A stretch of DNA of 64,000 nt from NCBI RefSeq assembly GCF_965203655.1, contig NZ_CBDBDD010000005.1, forward strand, positions 124,001 through 188,000, written 5' to 3'. Below the pieces are notes generated by a model. The model had not been told where the DNA came from and did no database searches. It worked only from the letters and a program-made list of their open reading frames with translations. Shown one piece after another: positions 53,525-61,852 of this stretch. Source of the DNA: Poriferisodalis sp965203655 (lineage in GTDB: Bacteria > Actinomycetota > Acidimicrobiia > Acidimicrobiales > Poriferisodalaceae). Position 1 is the stretch's first letter, and every line of letters starts with the position of its first letter. Position numbers and translations under genes: made by a program.

Positions 53525-53868
53525 TCGCGGGAGCTCGCTTCGCGGACCCGCTTGATGCCGTCCACCAAAGCACGGGAGCGTCGCCGGTGCTTCTCCGATG
53601 GCTCACCGACTTCGGAGCGCAACTCGGCCAAGTACTCTTCGGTCTTTGCGAGCAGTGCTCGACGCTCTTCGTCCGGTACTTCGAGCGGATGCCTCTCGTC
53701 CACGTCTTCCGTGCCAAGCGCCGTTTCGACGTCACTGTGGCCAGCATGAGCTTCGCCCGCAGCTGCTTGCTGGGCGGCAGTCTTCGCAACGGGATTCGGC
53801 GCCGGCGGTGCAGCTGGGGCGAATTGACCACCCCGCTTGGAGCCTTTCGGGTGTCGGCGCTGCACCAT
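53521..53868 (-). CDS. Antitoxin-like partner of the PIN toxin
   Basis: A 115-residue protein upstream of, and coupled to, a PIN toxin. It begins with a basic GSKRGGQFAP-type stretch, then an Ala-rich middle, and ends in a charged helix (PDEERRALLAKTEEYLAELR). It matches no standard antitoxin fold I can recognise (RHH, AbrB or Phd). The SKGGQF motif near the start is better known from phage structural proteins. ATG 53868. Antitoxin function is inferred from position. Confidence 0.65.
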   Translation of the reverse strand: MVQRRHPKGSKRGGQFAPAAPPAPNPVAKTAAQQAAAGEAHAGHSDVETALGTEDVDERHPLEVPDEERRALLAKTEEYLAELRSEVGEPSEKHRRRSRALVDGIKRVREASSRE

Positions 53869-53883
53869 GCGCCTGACAGTACT

Positions 53884-53907
53884 CAGTGTTCTACGACTAG
53901 GGCACTG
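53884..53907. promoter_or_regulatory. Inverted repeat upstream of the PIN module
   Basis: CAGTG at 53884-53888 and CACTG at 53903-53907 are inverted, 14 bases apart, just upstream of the antitoxin ATG. A minus-strand TACAGT (rc of 53904-53909) could be the -10 element inside it. Autoregulation by the toxin-antitoxin complex would fit. Weak. Confidence 0.35.
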
Positions 53908-53992
53908 TATTTTCTTCGGGCGATGCATCAGGTCTGCGAGAGGGCATGACTGATTGACTGTGCGCGTCTGACTTCGACGAGTCCGGTGGGTT

Positions 53993-55387
53993 TCATCTGC
54001 CCTCACCCGAGGTGCAGCGCTGCCAGATCCACAGCAGCACGATGCCGATGAGCGAGCACGCCGCCGACGCATAGAAGGCGCCGACTGTGGCACCGACGAG
54101 CCACGCCGAGACGCCCAGGATCGGCCCGCCGATTCCCGCAGAGAGCTCGAAGAACATCGTGAACGTGCTGACGGCTCGCGCACGTTCGTTGGGCGGCACG
54201 CCGTCTACTGCGGCGACCATGAGCGCCGGATAGAGCAGTGATCCTCCCAATGCCAGCACCACGGTTCCCGCATACAGCCCGAACGGCGTCACGAAGGTGC
54301 CCATGATGACCATGCCGAGCGCCGCCCCGAACAGCGCCACCGTCGCAGTCTTGGTGGTTCCGAGCCGGTCCGGGAGCTTGCGGCCGAGGACTCTCAGAAC
54401 CAGCACGAGCATCCCGTACAGGAAGAAAACCGTCCCGTAATCGCCGAGATCCTTCTCGACCGCCAGTTTCGGCAGGAAGCCCTGCAACGCCGGGAAGATG
54501 ATGATTCCCATCGCCAGGATCACTCCGGGCCAGACGGCGTGCCGGTAGAACAACCGGCTCATGACGGTGGCCCCCTGGTCACCGGACGCGGCGACGCTCG
54601 CTGGGCCCGGAGGCTCGTCGGCACTCCTCACCTCGAACACCGTGGGCTGAGCGATGCTCGGCAGTTGACGGGCACCGAAGGTCGTCCCGCTGGAATCTGA
54701 CGAGATTGCCTGGCCGCTCGGCGCCGGAGTTGGAGCCGGGCTCGGAATCAACAGCGATTCCTCCCGGGGCAACAGCATCCCGATGGCCGTGGCAGCCAGC
54801 ATCAGCGTGCCCGACACGACGAACGCCACATCGAAGCCGTCGAGCGCTGTGGAGGCGTCGCCCCACGCTCGCGCAGCCTCCCCGACGCCTGGGCCGATCG
54901 CCATGCCGCCGTAGATCGAGACCGAGAACCAGCTCAAGGCCTCGCCGCGCCGATGCTCCGGTGCAAGGTCGCTCACCATCGCAGCGCTGCCGACAAAGAA
55001 GGCGCCTTGGAATGCCCCGATCAGCAAGCGCATGAGCAAGATCACGGCGTAGGTGTCTGCCCACACGTGGCCATAGGTCGTGAGGGCGGTGAGCAGGCAG
55101 CCCGACACCACCAGGAACCGTCGACCCTTCTGGTCGCCGAGGATGCCGATGGTCGGCCGCGCGGCAATCGCAGTGACAGCGAACACGCTGATCGCAAAGC
55201 CGACAGCCACGTCCCCGCCGCCGGTCTGTTCGACTACGAGCAGAGAGATCAGCGGCAGCAGTGTCGAGAACGAGACAGCCGAGCAGAAGGCGCTCAAGTT
55301 CAGGATCAGGAACGGAACGCTGAACAGGCGCGTGGGCTCGCCAAGGGGCGGAGCGGCGGGTGCCGCTGTGAACGTCGTCTGCGACAT
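53993..55387 (-). CDS. Major facilitator superfamily transporter
   Basis: A 464-residue MFS permease with 12 predicted spans. The A-motif loop reads GILGDQKGRRFLV after span 2, and MRLLIGAFQGAFFVGSAAMVS is span 4. A long hydrophilic cytoplasmic loop (about 205-265, with Ser/Pro/Gly and PTPAPSGQ) lies between the two six-span halves. ATG 55387 is used because it precedes the first span; the frame is open upstream without membrane sequence. Substrate unknown; efflux of a metabolite is typical. Divergent from the molybdopterin enzyme. Confidence 0.88.
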   Translation of the reverse strand: MSQTTFTAAPAAPPLGEPTRLFSVPFLILNLSAFCSAVSFSTLLPLISLLVVEQTGGGDVAVGFAISVFAVTAIAARPTIGILGDQKGRRFLVVSGCLLTALTTYGHVWADTYAVILLMRLLIGAFQGAFFVGSAAMVSDLAPEHRRGEALSWFSVSIYGGMAIGPGVGEAARAWGDASTALDGFDVAFVVSGTLMLAATAIGMLLPREESLLIPSPAPTPAPSGQAISSDSSGTTFGARQLPSIAQPTVFEVRSADEPPGPASVAASGDQGATVMSRLFYRHAVWPGVILAMGIIIFPALQGFLPKLAVEKDLGDYGTVFFLYGMLVLVLRVLGRKLPDRLGTTKTATVALFGAALGMVIMGTFVTPFGLYAGTVVLALGGSLLYPALMVAAVDGVPPNERARAVSTFTMFFELSAGIGGPILGVSAWLVGATVGAFYASAACSLIGIVLLWIWQRCTSGEGR

Positions 55388-55495
55388 GGGGCCCTGGCCT
55401 CGTTGACGCTGAGCCCGGAATTCGATGCGGGCGGGCGGGTTCCGGTGCGCCATGCTAGGGGCGATGCTTGAATCGCTGCGGGGAATTTCCAGTCG

Positions 55496-57685
55496 ATGAG
55501 TGCTGCGATGAACGCTGCGACGTCTGTCGTGCGCGGGGCGTGCCATCACGACTGTCCCGATACCTGCGCTTGGGAAGTCACGGTGCGCGACGGCGTGGCC
55601 GTGAACCTGCGCGGCGATCCCCGCCAGCCGTTCACTGACGGCCAGCTCTGCCCCAAGGTGAACCCGTTCCTCGATCGCGTGTATCACCCGGATCGGCTGC
55701 TGCGGCCCCTACGACGCGTCGGACCCAAGGGCGAGGGCCGGTTCGAGCCGGTCGACTGGGATGCCGCGATCACCGAGATCGCCGACCGGATCGGCACCGC
55801 CGTCGCGCAGCATGGTGGCGAGACGGTGCTGCCGTACTCACTCGACGGCACCCAAGGGCTCGTGCAGAAAGGCGTGCTGGCCGATCGGTTCTTCGCAGCG
55901 CTCGGGGCCACGCAGCTGAACCGGCACATCTGCGGTGTGACCGCCTGGCACGGTGCTGCGGACGTGCTCGGCGTGCCGCTCGGCGCAGATCCCACCGAGA
56001 TCGCGAGCGCCCGCACCATCGTACTGTGGGGTACCAACACGCTGCTCACCAACCGCCACCTGTGGCCGTATGTGGAGCAGGCTCATGGCAACGGCGCCAG
56101 CGTCATCGTCGTCGACCCGGTCTCCACGATGACCGCTCAACGCTCCGACTGGCACGTCCAGCCGCGCCCCGGCACCGATGTCGCGCTCGTGCTGGGCATC
56201 ATCGGCGTGCTGGACCGGGACGGTCTCATCGACGAGGAGCGTGTGAGGGCTGCCGCTTCGGGTTGGCCCGAACTGCGTGCCGAAGCCAGGGCGCTCAGCC
56301 TCGACAGTGCGGCCTCGATCACCGGTCTCGCCGAAGCCGACATCATCTCGCTGGCTCATCGCATCTCACACCAGCAACCCGCTGTGCTGCGTGCGCTCAT
56401 CGGCATGGAACATCGTGAGCACGGCCAGGATATTCACCGCGCCGTGGCCGCCTTGGCGGTCGTGTCGGGTTCGGAGTACATGCGCTCCACGCAGGTGTAC
56501 TTCGACACGGCATTTGCCGACATCGTGCCGCCGCCGGGGCCGCAGCGGACCGTCAACATGTCAGCCCTCGGTGCGGCGCTCACAGATGCCACCCTGCAAC
56601 CGCCGGTCACCGTGCTTGTGAACTACGGCTGCAATCCGGCTGCTATCACGCCCGACCAGAACCGAGTGCTGGCGGGCCTTGAGCGCGACGACCTGTTCAC
56701 GGTGGTGATCGAACAGTTCATGACTGATACGGCTCGATATGCCGACATCGTGCTGCCCACCACCACCCAGATCGAGCATCTCGACCTGATGAACGCGTGG
56801 GGCCATCTCTACGTGTCGCTGAACCTGCCGGCCATCGAGCCGCTCGGCGAGTGCCTGCCGAACACAGAGATCTTCCGGCGACTGGCCAGCGCGCTGACCC
56901 TCGACGCATCCGGCCTCGCCGACAGCGACGAACAGATGGTGCGGGACCTGCTCGCGAGCGGCCACCCCTGGCTCGACGGCATCACCTACGAACGGCTCCA
57001 GCGCGACGGCTGGGCGCGGCTGGCAGTGCCAGCGGGCTGGTCTGCGCTGACCGATCGGGAGGTTCCCCTGGCACCCGCTTCCCCTCCAGGCTCGGGCACC
57101 GAGACGGACGCTGGTGATCTGGAGTCTGCGCCCGCGGGCCGCCCGGCCCCGCCGTCGGGGCAAGATGCCGGCAGCGGTGCCGTGGCGCGATCCCGCTCGC
57201 TTGGCCCGCTCCGGCTCGGCCCGATCCGCTACCGGCCTGCTGCTGAGTCGGCGGACGGAGATGCCAATCTCGCCGAGCGCTATCCCCTGGCGCTGATGTC
57301 GCTCAAGCAGCACCAGCGCTTCCTCAACAGCCATTACGGGGGCTTCGAGCACCACCTGCCCGACCCGCCCCATCCCCGCCTCGACATCAGTGCCGCCGAC
57401 GCCGAGGCGCGTGGCATCACCGGAGGCGACCGGGTGCGCGTCTACAACGGCCGCGGCGAGCTGTTCACCAACGCCGTCATCTCCGACCGCCTGCAGCCCG
57501 GTCTGGTGACGATGCCCTTTGGCTGGTGGGCGGGCGACGCCGACGCACGCACGGTCAACGTGCTCACCAACGCGGCAGTCGGCGGCGACGATCCCGACGT
57601 CGGCTCGGCTGGGTTCCATGACACCCTCGTCGAGGTGGAACTTGCCCCCGATGAGCGGCAGACAGCCAACGGTCCATCCTCGTAG
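55496..57685 (+). CDS. Molybdopterin oxidoreductase (formate dehydrogenase/nitrate reductase superfamily)
   Basis: A 729-residue Mo-bisMGD enzyme. Cys16, Cys20, Cys24 and Cys52 (CHHDCPDTC … LCPK) bind a [4Fe-4S] cluster. GTQGLVQKGVLADRFFAALG, ILWGTNTLLTN and VVIEQFMTDTARYADIVLP are conserved in the family. The dinucleotide-binding C-terminal domain starts near 615 (ALMSLKQHQRFLNSHYGG). A low-complexity Pro/Ala/Gly insert lies near 520-575. Cytoplasmic by sequence (no twin-Arg signal). No small subunits lie nearby, so redox partner and substrate are open. Confidence 0.9.
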   Translation: MSAAMNAATSVVRGACHHDCPDTCAWEVTVRDGVAVNLRGDPRQPFTDGQLCPKVNPFLDRVYHPDRLLRPLRRVGPKGEGRFEPVDWDAAITEIADRIGTAVAQHGGETVLPYSLDGTQGLVQKGVLADRFFAALGATQLNRHICGVTAWHGAADVLGVPLGADPTEIASARTIVLWGTNTLLTNRHLWPYVEQAHGNGASVIVVDPVSTMTAQRSDWHVQPRPGTDVALVLGIIGVLDRDGLIDEERVRAAASGWPELRAEARALSLDSAASITGLAEADIISLAHRISHQQPAVLRALIGMEHREHGQDIHRAVAALAVVSGSEYMRSTQVYFDTAFADIVPPPGPQRTVNMSALGAALTDATLQPPVTVLVNYGCNPAAITPDQNRVLAGLERDDLFTVVIEQFMTDTARYADIVLPTTTQIEHLDLMNAWGHLYVSLNLPAIEPLGECLPNTEIFRRLASALTLDASGLADSDEQMVRDLLASGHPWLDGITYERLQRDGWARLAVPAGWSALTDREVPLAPASPPGSGTETDAGDLESAPAGRPAPPSGQDAGSGAVARSRSLGPLRLGPIRYRPAAESADGDANLAERYPLALMSLKQHQRFLNSHYGGFEHHLPDPPHPRLDISAADAEARGITGGDRVRVYNGRGELFTNAVISDRLQPGLVTMPFGWWAGDADARTVNVLTNAAVGGDDPDVGSAGFHDTLVEVELAPDERQTANGPSS

Positions 57686-57691
57686 CCTGCG

Positions 57692-59200
57692 ATGGCGATG
57701 AACGTCGCTCAACTGCTCGAGCGTTTCCCTCACGACGACGCCGTCGTGCTGATCGACCGCTCAGCCACACCGCCCGAGCAGATCACTGCGTCCGCGCTGC
57801 GTGAACGAGCTCTGCGCTGCGGCGCGGGCCTCGCTGGCCGAGGCCTGGCGCCGTTCACCCGCGTCGGTCTGCTCGCTGCCAACTGTGGCCAGTACTACGA
57901 CGTGATGTTCGGGGCCCCCGCTGCGGGGCTGGTGTTCGTGCCGCTCAACACCCGGCTTCCGGCCGAGACGCAGGCGTACATCCTCGATGACGCCGACGTG
58001 CGCCTGGTGATCTCCGATGCCGAGCACGCGCCGCTGGTGCCGCCGGACATGCCGCACATTGTCATCGGCACTGCCGAATGGGATGCCCTAGTGGCCCATG
58101 AGCCGCTGGGGGCAGCCGCCGCCGTCGACGACAACGACATCGCCGTGCAGATCTACACCTCGGGCTCTACCGGGCGGCCCAAGGGCGTCTTGCTGACGCA
58201 TCGCAACATCACCTTCACCGTGCTCGAGTACGGAGCAGCGATGCCGGGCGAGGTGATGCTGGTCTCGGCTCCGCTGTACCACAAGAACGCCTCGATGTCG
58301 TCCAAGCTGGCGTTCGCAAATGGCGGCACAGTGGTGCTCCTTCCGGGCTTCACGGCTTCGGGCTACATCGAGGCCATCGAGTCCCACCGGGTCACCATGT
58401 GCTCGGGCGTGCCCACGATGTTCGCCCTGGTCACTGCTGAGATCGCCTCCCGCGTTGCGTCCGGCGGAGAGATGCCAGACCTGTCATCGGTGCAGCGGGC
58501 CTTCATCGGCTCGGCCCCGCTGACGGAGGCCCTGTACGACGACGTGCAGCGTTTGCTGCCGCACGCGGTTGTCTCCAACGGGTACGGCACCACCGAAGCG
58601 GTGCTCGAGTTCGGCCCCCATCCCGAAGGCAAGCCCAGGCCCAAGATCTCCGTCGGCCACCAGCACCCGAAGGTGGAGCTGCGACTGGTCGACCCCAACA
58701 CGGGCCAGGACGGCGACGCCGGCGAGCTGTGGGTGCGCTCGCCTGGTGTCATGACCGGTTACCACAACCTGCCCGACGTCACTGCCGAGCGCCTTACCGA
58801 CGGCTGGTACCACACGGGCGACCTTATGACTCGCGATGAGGACGGCTGGTTCTACTTCGTGGGCCGCGTGGACGACATGTTCGTCTGTGCCGGAGAGAAC
58901 ATCTACCCCGATGCCGTCGAGCAGATGCTCGAAAAGCACCCCGCGGTGCACCAGGCCGTGGTGGTCCCGGTGCCCGACGAGCTGAAGGGCCAGCTGCCGG
59001 CAGCCTTCGTGCGTGCCGAACCCGGCCGCACGCTTACTGTCGACGATGTCAAGCAGTACGCGCTTGCCAACGGTCCCGCGTACGCGCATCCCCGCCACGT
59101 CTGGATCGTGGACGAGATCCCGCTGGCCTCGACCGCGAAGATCGACCGCAACGGCCTGGTCGCCCGGGCCGCTGACCTGGTGAAGGCTGACTCCCCCTGA
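57692..59200 (+). CDS. Acyl-CoA synthetase (AMP-binding)
   Basis: A 502-residue adenylate-forming ligase that activates a carboxylate with ATP and CoA. The P-loop is YTSGSTGRPKGVLLTH near 160-175; GYGTTEAVLEFG and GELWVRSPGVMTGY follow; the A8 hinge region DGWYHTGDLMTRDEDGWFYF leads to the C-terminal domain with the catalytic Lys in STAKIDRNGL. Start at ATG 57692, seven bases after the molybdopterin gene, so they may be cotranscribed. Substrate class unclear (fatty or aromatic acid). Confidence 0.92.
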   Translation: MAMNVAQLLERFPHDDAVVLIDRSATPPEQITASALRERALRCGAGLAGRGLAPFTRVGLLAANCGQYYDVMFGAPAAGLVFVPLNTRLPAETQAYILDDADVRLVISDAEHAPLVPPDMPHIVIGTAEWDALVAHEPLGAAAAVDDNDIAVQIYTSGSTGRPKGVLLTHRNITFTVLEYGAAMPGEVMLVSAPLYHKNASMSSKLAFANGGTVVLLPGFTASGYIEAIESHRVTMCSGVPTMFALVTAEIASRVASGGEMPDLSSVQRAFIGSAPLTEALYDDVQRLLPHAVVSNGYGTTEAVLEFGPHPEGKPRPKISVGHQHPKVELRLVDPNTGQDGDAGELWVRSPGVMTGYHNLPDVTAERLTDGWYHTGDLMTRDEDGWFYFVGRVDDMFVCAGENIYPDAVEQMLEKHPAVHQAVVVPVPDELKGQLPAAFVRAEPGRTLTVDDVKQYALANGPAYAHPRHVWIVDEIPLASTAKIDRNGLVARAADLVKADSP

Positions 59201-60174
59201 ACAGCGAGCAGACCACTGCGGATGGCGCAGCGGAGGACGCCCCGCCACCCCACACGTCAGAGCAACGTCCTGGGCCAGCGAGTCCGACATCGAGGCTCCG
59301 CAAGCTGTGTCACAGCGCTGCACGGCTCGCGAACGAGACTCGGAACGACTGGGCTCAGCACCGCATTGCCGGGCTCTCCGCAGAGATCGCTTTCTTCGCC
59401 CTCTTGGGGCTCTTCCCTGCTGTCATCGTGTTCGCAGCGCTGCTGGGATCGCTCGATGTGCTGATCGGCCAGAGCGCGGCATCGGGCACCGAGGACTGGC
59501 TGCTGCAGCGGATCAGCGACACCTTCGGAGACCAGAACACGCTCGATGCCACCGTCGCCGACCTCTTCGACCGCTCCGATGCACGGGTGGTGACCGTCGG
59601 CATCGTCGTGGCTGCCTACGCGTCGTCCCGCGGCTTCATCGCCGTGGTGCGTGCCTTGAACGTGACACGGGGCCATCAGGGCGCTCGCAGCTGGCTGTCG
59701 ACCCGTCTCGTGGGCTTCGCCCTGACATTCCTGACATTGGTGGTCGCCGTCGTGGTGGCGACCATGGTGGTCGTCGGGCCGCTGTTCGGCGGAGGCTCCG
59801 AGCTGGCGGACCGTCTGGGCGCCGGAAGCTCGTTCAGCACGGCGTGGGACTGGCTCCGCTGGCCTGTCGTCTTCGTGGCAGTCGTGGCGTGGGCAGCAAC
59901 GGTGTACCGCATCGCCCCGCGCCACAAGCTCACCTGGCGGCGAGAAGTGCCGGGAGCCCTCCTGGCAACCGTGTGGTGGCTGGCCGTATCTGGCGGATTC
60001 GGTGCCTACCTTCAGCTCGCCTCCAACGGCGTCAACGCCGTCTTCGGCCTGCTCGGCGGCGCGCTCAGCCTGCTGCTGTGGCTCTACCTGCTCGCCATGG
60101 GCCTCCTCGCCGGCGCCGAACTCAACAGCCTCCTCGACCGCCACCGCCCGCTCCCGCACTCCTCAACCGAGTGA
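59197..60174 (+). CDS. YihY/BrkB-family membrane protein, apparent CTG start
   Basis: A polytopic protein with about six spans. AGLSAEIAFFALLGLFPAVIV is span 1 of the family, followed by RVVTVGIVVAAYASSRGF, LTFLTLVVAVVVATMVVVG and LLWLYLLAMGLLAGAELN. No ATG, GTG or TTG occurs in frame before residue 70, inside span 1; the frame is open back to 59191. CTG 59197 overlaps the preceding stop as CTGA and has GAAGG 11 bases upstream, so CTG is the best start. TTG 59404 would delete half of span 1. Role in envelope transport or permeability is uncertain. Confidence 0.72.
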   Translation: MNSEQTTADGAAEDAPPPHTSEQRPGPASPTSRLRKLCHSAARLANETRNDWAQHRIAGLSAEIAFFALLGLFPAVIVFAALLGSLDVLIGQSAASGTEDWLLQRISDTFGDQNTLDATVADLFDRSDARVVTVGIVVAAYASSRGFIAVVRALNVTRGHQGARSWLSTRLVGFALTFLTLVVAVVVATMVVVGPLFGGGSELADRLGAGSSFSTAWDWLRWPVVFVAVVAWAATVYRIAPRHKLTWRREVPGALLATVWWLAVSGGFGAYLQLASNGVNAVFGLLGGALSLLLWLYLLAMGLLAGAELNSLLDRHRPLPHSSTE

Positions 60175-60256
60175 CTCACCCAAGAACCACTGCTCCGGCA
60201 TGAGACCCGGGTACCGGCAGGAAGTTCGACCCCAGCGAGCGTCAGCGGGCAGCCCA

Positions 60257-60688
60257 CTAGCTGTCGGCGAGCGGATTTTCCCAGCGAACCTCTCCGAAGC
60301 GGGCGAAGTCGGTGTCGGCACTCATCACCGTAAGGCCGTGCTCAACGGCGAGAGCCGCCAGCATGGCGTCGGGGACCAGATTGGCTGTGACGTGATGACC
60401 GGTGACGAGTGCGCCGAGGATGGCAGCGGTACGTTCGGTCGCCGGAGGTATCCAGGTCGGCTCCGCGTCCAACCAAGCTCGGATGCATCCCCATGCCCGC
60501 TCAGCCGACAGAGGGTTCGCGTACACACGGGGGCTGGTGCCGATGCGCAGGAATGCCCCGAGCGACTGCCAGGGGATCCCGACCCGCCGGTCACCGCGCA
60601 GAACCGACGTGAGCCATGCGGCGGACCGCTCATGATGAGGACTGGATCTATCGGTGGCGTACAGCAACAGGTTGGCGTCGAGCAGCAC
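60257..60688 (-). CDS. vapC: VapC-type PIN toxin
   Basis: A 143-residue PIN nuclease. Asp4 (LLDANLLLY), a middle Glu, Asp in LVPDAMLAALA and the final SADTDFARF give the catalytic acids. Partner of the ribbon-helix-helix protein five bases upstream. Cleaves RNA when free. GTG 60688 is the start; VapB stop TAG lies just before it. Confidence 0.9.
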   Translation of the reverse strand: MLLDANLLLYATDRSSPHHERSAAWLTSVLRGDRRVGIPWQSLGAFLRIGTSPRVYANPLSAERAWGCIRAWLDAEPTWIPPATERTAAILGALVTGHHVTANLVPDAMLAALAVEHGLTVMSADTDFARFGEVRWENPLADS

Positions 60689-60692
60689 GTCA

Positions 60693-60914
60693 CTAGTCCC
60701 CGTCGAGCAGGCTCAGCACCTCACCGATGTCTGTGACATCGATCCGCTGGTCCAACTCGTACGAGGTGTGCTCATAGCGCGCTGCCGCCGCCGGTTTGGC
60801 CAGACCGTCGCGAACCAACCGGTTGACCGCCTCGCTGACCCCGATTCCCTCGGCCCGCCGCATCCCCTCGACCGCCGCCGCGACATCCGCCGCCAACGTC
60901 ACCGTCGTTCGCAT
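60693..60914 (-). CDS. vapB: VapB-type antitoxin (ribbon-helix-helix)
   Basis: A 73-residue antitoxin. The N-terminus TTVTLAADVAAAVEGMRRAEG has a beta strand and helix of the RHH DNA-binding fold; the C-terminus (DQRIDVTDIGEVLSLLDG) should cover the toxin active site. ATG 60914. It should bind the palindromes just upstream and so repress its own operon, as is usual for this family. Confidence 0.88.
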   Translation of the reverse strand: MRTTVTLAADVAAAVEGMRRAEGIGVSEAVNRLVRDGLAKPAAAARYEHTSYELDQRIDVTDIGEVLSLLDGD

Positions 60915-60925
60915 GCCCAGAATCT

Positions 60926-60960
60926 AGCATCATGATGCTCTAGCTCCAGCATTACAATGC
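60926..60960 (-). promoter_or_regulatory. Palindromic operator and promoter of vapBC
   Basis: A perfect 14-base palindrome AGCATCATGATGCT (60926-60939) is followed by GCATT-AC-AATGC (60949-60960). On the minus strand a TTGTAA (-35, 60957-60952) and CATGAT (-10, 60934-60929) are 17 bases apart, the -10 lying inside the perfect palindrome. The vapB ATG is 12 bases beyond. This is a good layout for autorepression by an RHH dimer. Confidence 0.75.
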
Positions 60961-61145
60961 CGATACCGACTGGAGGCTAACCGGACTCTCGGTCAACTGC
61001 CGGGCCGACATCTGTAATGTGACGGGCGAGAGGAGCCCGCACTGTCAGCGGCAGTGCCTGCGATGGCGGGGATGACTCACCGTTACATGCTCCGTCGCGG
61101 CCGGCGTTCATCGAAAACCGGGCACAGCATCGAGGCGCCAGTCGC

Positions 61146-61151
61146 TACCGT
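61146..61151 (+). promoter_or_regulatory. Possible -10 element for a leaderless antitoxin mRNA
   Basis: TACCGT lies seven bases before the ATG of the Phd-like antitoxin and there is no ribosome binding site. This spacing matches leaderless actinobacterial transcripts (TANNNT). Inference. Confidence 0.4.
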
Positions 61152-61158
61152 GGCACAC

Positions 61159-61449
61159 ATGGAGCGGATCAACGTTTCACAGTTGCGGCACAATTGCAGA
61201 GAGCTGCTCCGCCGGGCGGGTGCCGGTGAGTCATTTGAGGTCACGCGTCATGGCAAGCCGCTCGCATTGCTCGGACCCTTGCCGGATGACGACAACCCGC
61301 TGGAGCGTCTCGTCGAGCGCGGTCTCGTGCAGCCAGGTGCCCGGGGCCTGGCCGCGGCACTGAAGGAACTGCCGCCATTGCCCGCAGCCCCTCCAGGAAC
61401 GCTGACAGGGAGCGAGCGACTCGCTGAGCTGCGTCAAGATGAACGGTGA
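61159..61449 (+). CDS. Phd/YefM-type antitoxin
   Basis: A 96-residue antitoxin. RINVSQLRHNCRELLRRAGAG and FEVTRHGKPLALLGPL match the Phd fold, which both binds DNA and contacts the toxin. The C-terminal part (ERLAELRQDER) should cover the PIN active site. ATG 61159 is used; the frame is open upstream without similarity and there is no ribosome binding site, so the message may be leaderless. Overlaps the toxin by 11 bases. Confidence 0.85.
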   Translation: MERINVSQLRHNCRELLRRAGAGESFEVTRHGKPLALLGPLPDDDNPLERLVERGLVQPGARGLAAALKELPPLPAAPPGTLTGSERLAELRQDER

Positions 61450-61852
61450 GCTTTGGGTTCTTGACGCATCTGCCTTCGTCAAGCTCATCAGGCCGGAAGC
61501 CGAGTCCGCGGAACTGCGCCGCTGGGTTCAGCAGCGCCTCTTTGCGTCAAGCGCGTTGTTACGCACCGAAGCACGACGGGCCTTTGCACATGATGACGCA
61601 GCGACGCGACACCGCTGCGAAAGATTGCTCGCCGAGACGCACCTAGTCGACTTGACGGCATCGGTGCTCGACGCCGCGGGCCGAATACCTGATCGCCATC
61701 TGCGTTCTCTCGACGCCATCTATCTCGCCTCCGCCTTGGAGATCGGCGACGACCTCGCTGGCCTCGTCAGCTACGACCTCCGTCAACTCGGGGCAGCTGC
61801 GGCTCTGGACATCCCCACCGTCTCGCCCGGCGCTAACTCAGGGGGCGACTGA
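61439..61852 (+). CDS. PIN-domain toxin (VapC-like) partner of the Phd antitoxin
   Basis: A 137-residue PIN nuclease. Asp9 (WVLDASAFVK), a middle Glu (LLRTEARRAF), LDAIYLASALEIGDDL and SYDLRQLG give the metal-binding acids. Overlaps the antitoxin by 11 bases and ends inside the convergent McrC gene by 15 bases. RNA cleavage is expected when the antitoxin is lost. Confidence 0.86.
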   Translation: MNGELWVLDASAFVKLIRPEAESAELRRWVQQRLFASSALLRTEARRAFAHDDAATRHRCERLLAETHLVDLTASVLDAAGRIPDRHLRSLDAIYLASALEIGDDLAGLVSYDLRQLGAAAALDIPTVSPGANSGGD

